Shown: positions 1-7,400 of the stretch, piece after piece
Layout of the letters: each line of letters starts with the position of its first letter
Position numbering within the stretch: the first letter of the stretch is position 1
Assembly: GCA_016841645.1 (NCBI GenBank)
Contig: JAENYS010000010.1
Span: forward strand, 1 to 64,000
Source of the DNA: Desulfoscipio geothermicus
GTDB lineage: Bacteria > Bacillota > Desulfotomaculia > Desulfotomaculales > Desulfallaceae
Direction: 5' to 3'
Length of the DNA stretch: 64,000 nucleotides
Position numbers and translations under genes: made by a program
The notes under the pieces: model-generated
Databases searched by the model: none
What the model was told of the DNA's origin: nothing
Seen by the model: only the letters and a program-made list of their open reading frames with translations

Positions 1-55
1 GGACACGTGATTTCCACTTTCCCGGAACTGCGATTTCATCGCACAAGAATATTCA

Positions 56-268
56 GCTGCGAAGGTCAAGTATCTGGTAGATAAGAAGAATGTTGATCCA
101 AAACAAATTCTGGTTATCTCCTTTACAAACAAGGCCGTTGATGAATTAAAGGAGAAAATAAATAAATCCCTTTCAATTGACTGCCCAATCACTACATTCC
201 ATTCGACAGGGAACGCTATCATTCGCAAAAGCGCCGATCAAAAACTGAATATTGTTCAACCATCCAAG
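56..268 (+). pseudogene. 5' remnant of the HelD-like helicase gene, motif Ia region
   Basis: This stretch is in the same frame as the helicase CDS that follows and still encodes helicase sequence, including the motif Ia stretch ILVISFTNKAVDELKEKI and, further on, TTFHSTGNAI. The frame is closed by a TGA at 8-10, and no ATG, GTG or TTG occurs between it and 269. The Walker A motif (GxxGxGKT) that should lie just before AAKVKYLV is not found in any forward frame of the first 60 bases. The gene is therefore broken or rearranged at its 5' end, unless the window edge cuts through an assembly error. Confidence 0.6.
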
Positions 269-3202
269 TTGTATTTTGTGCTCATGGATTATTTTAGGGG
301 AGACCTTTTGCAAAATGAACGCATGATCAATAATTTAGTACTTTTTTTTGGCTCGTATTTTGATGCACCCTATGAGGGAAATGATTTAAACTCATTTTTT
401 AACTCGGTTGCCAAAGCAAGATACGAAACATTAAAGAGCGATCTTAACGAATATATTTATGAAATCTCTGATGCTAGAAGCAAGAAACGAGTTACAATTG
501 CTAATGAAATTCTACGTTCCAAGCAAGAAGTCGAGATAGCAAACTATTTGTATTTAAATAATCTTGATTACCAATATGAACCTACATATCAGTTTAATAT
601 CCAGTTCGCTAGAAAGCCATATACACCTGACTTCGTAATACGCCAGGGTGAACATGTCGCATACATAGAACATTTTGGAATTTCCGAGTCTGGAGAGAAT
701 GACCGTTACAGTCAAGATGAAATTGAATCCTATAAAAAGGCGATTAATGATAAGATCTTGCTTCACCGGCAACATGGCACAACGTTAATCTACACTTTTT
801 CAAAATATAATGATCAACGATTTCTACTAGATCACCTTAAGGAACAACTGGAGAAAAGTGGGTTCGAATTGATTCCGCGTTCACAGAGGGAAATAGTTGA
901 AAAGCTGGTTGTTTCAGAACAATCCAGATACATACGAAGATTAGTCGATTTGGTATGCAGATTCATTACTAATTTTAAGACGAATGCATATGTAAATGAA
1001 GATTTCCTGCGCATGTCTAACTCAACCAATAATGTACGCACAAAATTATTTTTAGATATATGCCAAGAATGCTATCTGGAGTACCAGCGATACTTGACCC
1101 AAAACGATGCTGTGGATTTCCAGGACATGATCAATGATTCGGCGCGAATACTGAGAGAAGTCAAGGAAATGAAACAGAAGCTTGATTTCAAGTATATAAT
1201 CGTTGATGAATATCAGGATATTTCTAGACAGCGATTTGATCTCACAAAAGAATTATCTGCTGTTACAGACGCTAAAATTATAGCTGTTGGAGACGATTGG
1301 CAATCAATTTACGCATTTAGCGGCTCTGATATTACCCTATTCACGAAATTCTGTGAGAAAATGGGATACGGAAAACTTCTTAAAATTGTAAACACATATA
1401 GGAATGCACAAGAAGTCATTGATATTGCTGGTAACTTCATTCAAAAAAATACCTCTCAAATTCAAAAAGATTTGATATCTCCTAAAAGAATTAGTGATCC
1501 CGTAATTATTTATACTTATGACAGTACTAAAAAAACAAAGAAAGAAGATAATCGGAGCGGTGCGATTTATGCAATAGCACATGCTGTTGAGGTTGCGATA
1601 GAGCAGATTATTGCATATAACAAAGCAGAAGGAAACGGCTGGAATTCAAATATCCTTTTGCTTGGGCGTTTTGGATTTGATGGAGATAATCTGGAACGTT
1701 CCGGGCTATTCGAGTATATTACACGTGGCTCGAAAATTTGTTCTGTTAAATATCCAAAACTGGACATTACGTTTATGACAGCACACTCTTCAAAAGGTTT
1801 AGGCTACGATAATGTAATTGTAATTAATGGACGGAATGAAACATATGGTTTTCCCTCAAAGATTGAAGGTGATCCAGTCCTTAAATTTGTGATAAAAGAA
1901 GATCTCTCCATTGAATATGCAGAAGAACGACGACTGTTTTATGTAGCAATGACGCGAACAAAGAACAGGGTGTTCTTCATTGCGCCAGAACAAAATCCAT
2001 CTGAATTTCTTTTGGAAATTAAGCGAGACTACAAGAGCGTTTCACTGCGTGGAAATTGGAATGAACAAGAATATCAACCGGCATATCGCAAAATCTGCCC
2101 TATTTGCGGGTATCCTTTGCAGTTTAAATATAAAAATGCCTATGGCTTAAGGCTGTATATATGCACTAACGAACCTGAAATTTGCGGCTATTTAACCAAT
2201 GATCTAAACGGCAAAAAAATGTCTATACAAAAGTGCAATAAGTGTGCGGACGGTTATTTGGTAGTGAAACACAGCAATAAAGGTCAAAGGCAACCGTTTC
2301 TGGGTTGTACAAACTATTCTCACGATGGCAAGGGATGCAATAACTCTCTAACCATGCAAGCTTATTATTCAATATATAGGTTAAAAGAAGAGCATATTGG
2401 TAAAACCGCTGACAAACCCAAGACTGTTCATGCAGTAGATATGAAGAAGATACAAAATAATATTCTAGATGCACAAAGCCGTTCTTCAAATTCAAACATA
2501 AGTATAGCAGAGCATTCAGACCCATCATTAATTGAGTCAAATAATACAATTCTGTCATTTAATAAAGAAGAAGTAAAGACTACAGAATCAAATAAGACAT
2601 TAATTATTCCGGATAAATCATCAGTGGAGTCAATTCAATTTAACGGTATAGATATGTTAGATATAATCAGTGGAATTCTTCATTGTGTTGCTGAAATAAG
2701 TGAAAAACACTTCTTTGGCAAAAGTGTCTTGATGAATGTGCTTAGGGGTTCAAATAACAAAAAAGTATTGGAATATAAACTTGACCAAACCTCAGAATAT
2801 GGTAAACTCACTTGTTTAAAACGTGAAGAATTGGAACTGATCATAGACTGGCTTATTTCTAATGAATTTCTCTTGCAAAGAAATAGCTTATACCCTGTAC
2901 TTCACCTGACGTACAATGGTAATCATTTCAAGGAAATTGTAACAAACATACAGCTTAAAAACCTGGCTAGAATTCTTTTTGAGAACTACCCAGATAGCGA
3001 ATTTTCAATACAAGATAAATCTTCCAAAGGAAAAAAGGCGTCCCCGGTTTCTGCCTGGATGCGCTGGTCTGATGAGGAAGACAAGAAGTTGTTAGAGGAG
3101 TTTCAATCTGGAATGAAAGTTAGTGAAATTGCTAAGATTCACAACAGATCATATGGTGCTATAAAATTAAGAATTAAAAAATTAACCGGGGTTGTAATAT
3201 AA
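269..3202 (+). CDS. HelD-like superfamily 1 (UvrD/Rep) DNA helicase, 5'-truncated, with zinc-ribbon, RQC and SANT-like C-terminal domains
   Basis: ATP-driven 3'-5' DNA translocase family by homology. Numbering from the TTG at 269: a HelD-type 1B insert with YTPDF at 118-122 and YIEHFG at 132-137; motif II DEYQD at 313-317; motif III around GDDWQSIYAFSG at 341-352; motif V around TAHSSKG at 504-510; motif VI EERRLFYVAMTR at 552-563. Next come two cysteine-rich zinc-ribbon-like modules (Cys610 to Cys690), an acidic/polar linker, an RQC-like winged-helix region (about 792-885, with VLRGSNNKK) and a terminal SANT/Myb-like helix-turn-helix (about 929-975, WSDEEDKKLLEEF). Motif Ia lies upstream of any usable start and Walker A is absent, so as it stands the protein should not hydrolyse ATP. 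It is AT-rich compared with the genes after 5.4 kb and lies directly before an mrr gene, which suggests a defence or DNA-repair island. Confidence 0.75.
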   Translation: MYFVLMDYFRGDLLQNERMINNLVLFFGSYFDAPYEGNDLNSFFNSVAKARYETLKSDLNEYIYEISDARSKKRVTIANEILRSKQEVEIANYLYLNNLDYQYEPTYQFNIQFARKPYTPDFVIRQGEHVAYIEHFGISESGENDRYSQDEIESYKKAINDKILLHRQHGTTLIYTFSKYNDQRFLLDHLKEQLEKSGFELIPRSQREIVEKLVVSEQSRYIRRLVDLVCRFITNFKTNAYVNEDFLRMSNSTNNVRTKLFLDICQECYLEYQRYLTQNDAVDFQDMINDSARILREVKEMKQKLDFKYIIVDEYQDISRQRFDLTKELSAVTDAKIIAVGDDWQSIYAFSGSDITLFTKFCEKMGYGKLLKIVNTYRNAQEVIDIAGNFIQKNTSQIQKDLISPKRISDPVIIYTYDSTKKTKKEDNRSGAIYAIAHAVEVAIEQIIAYNKAEGNGWNSNILLLGRFGFDGDNLERSGLFEYITRGSKICSVKYPKLDITFMTAHSSKGLGYDNVIVINGRNETYGFPSKIEGDPVLKFVIKEDLSIEYAEERRLFYVAMTRTKNRVFFIAPEQNPSEFLLEIKRDYKSVSLRGNWNEQEYQPAYRKICPICGYPLQFKYKNAYGLRLYICTNEPEICGYLTNDLNGKKMSIQKCNKCADGYLVVKHSNKGQRQPFLGCTNYSHDGKGCNNSLTMQAYYSIYRLKEEHIGKTADKPKTVHAVDMKKIQNNILDAQSRSSNSNISIAEHSDPSLIESNNTILSFNKEEVKTTESNKTLIIPDKSSVESIQFNGIDMLDIISGILHCVAEISEKHFFGKSVLMNVLRGSNNKKVLEYKLDQTSEYGKLTCLKREELELIIDWLISNEFLLQRNSLYPVLHLTYNGNHFKEIVTNIQLKNLARILFENYPDSEFSIQDKSSKGKKASPVSAWMRWSDEEDKKLLEEFQSGMKVSEIAKIHNRSYGAIKLRIKKLTGVVI

Positions 3203-3403
3203 TGCCTTAAAGCTAGCTTACCCTGGATATTTAGAATTTCAGTAAGCAATTGTTAGCTCCGGCCATAGTGCTTCGCTAATTAAATTAAAAATATCTGTTT
3301 GGTTTTGAAATAGGTCTGATTGATTGAATTGAATAGAGAAGGAGAATTATGCAGCATGGCAATACCCCGATACAACGAGATGTACCGCAATTTTCTTTAA
3401 TGC

Positions 3404-4273
3404 TTGAAGGATGGACAACCGCATAAAAGCAAAGAGGTCAGAGAGGCTGTTGCTGCTGCTATGTCGGTAACGGAAGAAGAGCAAAAAAGGCTGCTTCCAA
3501 GTGGGAAACAGGCAATATTTGTCAACCGATTTGGGTGGACTCGCACCTATCTCAAAAAGGCTGGGTTGCTCGAAAGTCCTTCACGTGGAGTGTTTGTTAT
3601 TACGGCAGATGGCAGCAAGCTGTTAGCAGAGAACCCTGCCGTTATTAATGATGATCTTCTTATGCGCTACGAGAGTTTTCGCTTATTTAAAAGTCCAAAT
3701 GCTAATGGCAATGATAGCCCGGTGGCAGATAGTACGGAAGATACGCCACAGGATCAAATAGATAATGCTTTCAAAATGATTAATACAAATCTAGCTGACG
3801 AGTTACTCTCTGAGATCATGAAACAACAACCTTCATTCTTTGAGGCTTTGGTCGTAAAACTTCTTGAAAAGATGGGCTATGGTGGTTCGCTAAAAGATGC
3901 AGGGACTGTTGTCGGTCAAAGTGGCGATGAAGGTATTGACGGTATTATTCGAGAGGATAAACTTGGATTTAACCTCATTTACATACAGGCCAAGCGTTGG
4001 GATATAAGTAAATCTATCGGCAGACCGGAAATTCAAAAATTTGTGGGGGCATTAGCGGGCCAGGGTGCAACCAAAGGTTTATTTATTACCACAGCACAAT
4101 TTTCGAATGAGGCACTCGCATACGCAAAAAAACAACATACCACAAAGGTTATTTTAGTTGATGGCGTTATGCTTACTAATCTCATGATTGAATATAATCT
4201 TGGTGTTTCAACGGAAACAGTTTATGAAATCAAACGGATAGATACGGATTTCTTTAGTGACGAAAATAATTAA
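3404..4273 (+). CDS. mrr: Mrr-type restriction endonuclease, N-terminus disrupted
   Basis: Type IV (modification-dependent) restriction endonuclease family. The N-terminal winged-helix Mrr_N domain spans about residues 1-75 (LLPSGKQAIFVNR, GWTRTYLKKAGLLESP). The C-terminal PD-(D/E)xK nuclease carries GDEGIDG with Asp179 and QAKRW with Gln195 and Lys197, so the catalytic core is intact. The natural start is ATG 3356, behind the site GAAGGAGAA at 3338-3346, reading MAIPRYNEMYRNFL. A TAA at 3398-3400 then interrupts the same frame. Compared with the usual FLNALKDG, the DNA has one extra T near 3393-3398 and lacks one T near 3402-3404, so the two shifts cancel. A TTG at 3404 is the only way to open the body alone, and it has no good ribosome site. 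Probably inactive or poorly expressed, unless these are sequencing errors. Confidence 0.75.
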   Translation: MKDGQPHKSKEVREAVAAAMSVTEEEQKRLLPSGKQAIFVNRFGWTRTYLKKAGLLESPSRGVFVITADGSKLLAENPAVINDDLLMRYESFRLFKSPNANGNDSPVADSTEDTPQDQIDNAFKMINTNLADELLSEIMKQQPSFFEALVVKLLEKMGYGGSLKDAGTVVGQSGDEGIDGIIREDKLGFNLIYIQAKRWDISKSIGRPEIQKFVGALAGQGATKGLFITTAQFSNEALAYAKKQHTTKVILVDGVMLTNLMIEYNLGVSTETVYEIKRIDTDFFSDENN

Positions 4274-4512
4274 TCAGTAAATGGGAAGTTATATAATGGT
4301 CTTGTTGTAGCAATAATGTATGGCCAACAACTTATTGAGGTGCCGGCCAGCAGCCAAGAAATGCCGTCAAAACAGTTTTTAAGATAATTAAAATTGAGAG
4401 CAGGTCGTTTCATGATCTTGGCTTTGCAGCAATAAACAGGAATTTATTGAGCAGATAGCCATAATAAAAATCACAAAAATTTGATCTTAGGTAAATTATC
4501 GGAGGTCTATAA

Positions 4513-5040
4513 ATGAACAAAATGGTTAAGATTAGGAATGAAAAAGAAACAGATTATGAGAGAGTAGAAGAAATCACAAGGAAAGCTTTTTGGAATTTAT
4601 ATATTCCAGGGTGCATTGAACATTATTTAGTTCATGTTATGCGATCCCACAAAGACTTTCTGCCGGAGTTGGATCTGGTGATTGAAGTTGATAATCAGAT
4701 CATCGGGAATATCATGTACACAAAAGCAAAACTGGTTGATGAGTCTGGGGAAGAAAAAGAAATCCTTACCTTCGGTCCGGTTTGCATTATGCCGGAATAC
4801 CAAAGAATGGGTTACGGGAAAATGCTTATGGAGCATTCTTTTGCACAAGCGGTTGCACTTGGCTATGATGTGATTGTGATATTTGGAAACCCAAGCAATT
4901 ATGTAAGCCGTGGCTTTAAGAGTTGTAAAAAGTACAATATCTGTCTTGAGAATGGCACATACCCAGCAGCAATGATGGTAAAAGAACTGAAGCCGGAAGC
5001 TTGGACGGAAGGAAATGGGTTTACTATGACAGCCCTGTGA
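4513..5040 (+). CDS. GNAT-family N-acetyltransferase (YhbS-like), frameshifted near the C-terminus
   Basis: Acetyl-CoA-dependent acetyltransferase of unknown substrate. The start ATG 4513 follows TCGGAGGTC at 4499-4507. The acetyl-CoA loop is EYQRMGYGKMLMEHS (motif A Q/RxxGxG/A), preceded by the beta-strand FGPVCIMP and followed by FGNPSNYVSRGFKS. The frame ends at the TGA 5038-5040 after ELKPEAWTEGNG. One frame over, the expected family tail continues (KWVYYDSPVM, then SQEEFYILSHS) to the TGA at 5154-5156. Restoring one T in the run at 5001-5002 rejoins the two parts (PEALDGRKWVYY). The gene is therefore a frameshifted copy whose full length would be 4513-5156. It stands alone, between mrr and a convergent rqcH. 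Confidence 0.75.
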   Translation: MNKMVKIRNEKETDYERVEEITRKAFWNLYIPGCIEHYLVHVMRSHKDFLPELDLVIEVDNQIIGNIMYTKAKLVDESGEEKEILTFGPVCIMPEYQRMGYGKMLMEHSFAQAVALGYDVIVIFGNPSNYVSRGFKSCKKYNICLENGTYPAAMMVKELKPEAWTEGNGFTMTAL

Positions 5041-5214
5041 TGAAGATAGACGAACAAGAAGCCGGGCGCTATGATGAGAGTCTGGAAAAAATGGACAAGA
5101 AATTCCAGCCAAGTCAGGAAGAATTTTATATTCTAAGCCATTCTATTATACAGTGAGTTTCCTTTAGCGGTATAAGGATAAGCTACAACTTTCAATTTGT
5201 CTGTGAACTCAAAT

Positions 5215-5259
5215 ACAAAATAAAACAAGGCACCTTACGCAAAATTTCGTAGAGTGCCT
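5215..5259 (-). terminator. Probable terminator of rqcH
   Basis: On the minus strand a 12-position stem (AGGCACTCTACG pairing with CGTAAGGTGCCT, one mismatch and one wobble, 8-base loop; plus-strand arms 5228-5239 and 5248-5259) is followed by TTGTTTTATTTTG. It lies about 135 bases beyond the rqcH stop. Confidence 0.55.
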
Positions 5260-5395
5260 CATCGCTAGATGAAACAGCTGCGCCGCTTACTATGCCGCGG
5301 ATCGCAATACAGCCAAATTTCCTGATCCCACTCTTATCTTAGGTTTTTTACATCCGGAAAAGCAAAAAGCAATTGAAAGTTGTTTAAACGCTTAA

Positions 5396-7171
5396 TTACT
5401 CTCGCTCTACTTGCTGCATGGTGTCGGGGCGCGGGTCAACGAAAACCGTCCTTTGTTTTTCATAAATAACGTAGCCGGGCTTGGCCCCGTTGGGCTTTTT
5501 AACGTGCTTGCGCAGGGTGTAATCTACTGGCACATTGCTGGATTCCCTGGCCCGGCTGTAATAAGCAGCCACAGCGGCCGCTTCCAGCAGCGTTTTTTGC
5601 GGCACTTCCTGCCCAGTGGTACGTATAATGACGTGGGAACCGGGGATTTTGCAGGTATGCAGCCAGATATCGCTATCCTCGGCCAATCTTAAAGTTAAAG
5701 TGTCATTTTGATGGTTGTTTTTACCAACCAGTACGGTAAAGCCGTCACTGGAAATATACTGTAGCGGCTTGATTTGCTTTTTGGTCTCCTTTTCGCGTTT
5801 TTTGCCGGGCTTTACGGGCGGTTTTTTGATGTACCCCTGCTTGGTTAGTTCCTGGCTTATCTCTGTTAAGTCATCCATATTTTCCGCTAGATCAAGAGTT
5901 GTCTGCACACCCACCAGATACTCCAATTCCTCTTCACTGAGCTGGGCCATTTCTCCGGCCCCTTTTCTGGTTTTGTTCGCCTTGTTGTATTTTTTAAAAT
6001 AATACTGGGCATTTTCCGAGGCGGAAAGCGCCTTATTCAGCGGTATGACTACTGTTTTAGCCTCCGGGTCATGATAGTTTTCCAGCTCAATGTCCTGCAT
6101 GCCCCGCTCCAGACGATAAATATTAGCCTTGAGCAATTCTCCGTATAAGCGAAACCGGTCGGATGCTTCGGCTTCGGTAACGCTTTTTCTTTGCAGCGCC
6201 AGTTTCTTTTGCAGGCGTTTGACTTCCTTATTGATAATGCCCAGTAGCTGGTTCCTTTGTTTGTTTATGGTTTCCCGGTCGTGCTTGCTGGAGAAAAATG
6301 CATCAGCTGTTTCATTGGCCTGGCCTGTTGTGTAGGTAAATTGCTCATCCATAACAACGGGAAAGGGGAAAAACTCCACGGGCTCACCCCGGCGGTTGCA
6401 TACCAGCATGGTCTGCAGTTTATAATCTCGGGCGTCGGAGGTCAGCGGCTGCCAGGTCTGCCAGATCGAACGCAGTTCGTGCTCGCCGCAGTGGTCCAAG
6501 ATGATATCGGAGTTTAGCCCGGCCAGTTTGACCAGCTCCCGGCAGGTGGGAATGCTCAACCCATCCAGCGATTTTTGTATGGCCACGGCCAGGTTATCCT
6601 CCAGTTGGCCGTCCATGAGTGCTTCCCTAAAGTCATCTTCCAAAACTGTCAGCGGGTTGGCTTTTTGCGGTTCGGGCGGTGGTATATAGGGTTGGCCTGG
6701 AAGAACTTCCCGGTGACGGCTGACGGCATGGCCGTATCGCCTGATACCGTCCAGGATGGTGTTATCGGGTTGCGATACCAGGATGATGTTGCTATGCCTG
6801 CCCATAATTTCACAGATTAGTGATTTCTCTGTGGGGCGGCCCAGCTCGTCGCGGCAGTCCACTCGGATATCTAGTACCCGGTCCAAACCAGGCTGGTAGA
6901 ACCCACTAATTTTACCGCCCTCCAGGTGTTTGCGTAAAAACATGCAAAACATGGGCGGCATAGTGGGGTTAGGTGCCGACTGGCTGGTTAGGTGCACCCG
7001 GGCGTTTTGTGCGTTGGCATTAAGCAGTAAGCGGTATTTCCCGGTTGGTTTGTTAACAATTAAAATTATTTCCTCCCGGGCGGGTTGATAAATTTTTTCT
7101 ATGCGTCCCTGGCTTAGCTTGTCATTTAGTTCATGACATACATTGTATAAAAAAAGACCGTCAAAAGGCAT
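5396..7171 (-). CDS. rqcH: Rqc2 homologue RqcH (NFACT family; also annotated fibronectin-binding protein FbpA)
   Basis: RqcH binds stalled 50S subunits with peptidyl-tRNA and recruits tRNA-Ala to add C-terminal Ala tails that mark incomplete proteins for degradation (known for the Bacillus family). The 591-residue product has the full layout: NFACT-N (about 1-250, with QPGLDRVLDI carrying Asp97 and Arg98, the pair needed for tRNA selection), a helix-hairpin-helix and coiled-coil middle (about 290-440, KEVKRLQKKLALQRKS and LSEEELEYLVG) and NFACT-R (about 465-560, with SSDGFTVLVGKNNHQND, IWLHTCKIPGSHVII and YTLRKHVKKPNGAKPGYV). The ATG at 7171-7169 follows GGAGGTAACC on the minus strand. It is a single gene, divergent from the P-type ATPase homologue. 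Confidence 0.93.
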   Translation of the reverse strand: MPFDGLFLYNVCHELNDKLSQGRIEKIYQPAREEIILIVNKPTGKYRLLLNANAQNARVHLTSQSAPNPTMPPMFCMFLRKHLEGGKISGFYQPGLDRVLDIRVDCRDELGRPTEKSLICEIMGRHSNIILVSQPDNTILDGIRRYGHAVSRHREVLPGQPYIPPPEPQKANPLTVLEDDFREALMDGQLEDNLAVAIQKSLDGLSIPTCRELVKLAGLNSDIILDHCGEHELRSIWQTWQPLTSDARDYKLQTMLVCNRRGEPVEFFPFPVVMDEQFTYTTGQANETADAFFSSKHDRETINKQRNQLLGIINKEVKRLQKKLALQRKSVTEAEASDRFRLYGELLKANIYRLERGMQDIELENYHDPEAKTVVIPLNKALSASENAQYYFKKYNKANKTRKGAGEMAQLSEEELEYLVGVQTTLDLAENMDDLTEISQELTKQGYIKKPPVKPGKKREKETKKQIKPLQYISSDGFTVLVGKNNHQNDTLTLRLAEDSDIWLHTCKIPGSHVIIRTTGQEVPQKTLLEAAAVAAYYSRARESSNVPVDYTLRKHVKKPNGAKPGYVIYEKQRTVFVDPRPDTMQQVERE

Positions 7172-7400
7172 GGCGGTTACCTCCGGCTTCGGGTTTTTCT
7201 ATACTAGCTTTTACGTTAACAGTATAACATTTGGGTTTAAAGAGGGTCAAACAATCTTAGTTGGTTGGTTAGTATAACGGAAAGACATTTTCTATTTCCC
7301 CTGCAGCGTATAGCCATAAGGTATGTTAAACTAATGGTAATTTTTACCTGGCTATCCGAATATCTTTTAGATAATTATGGTAAATGAAGGGGTGAGAGAG

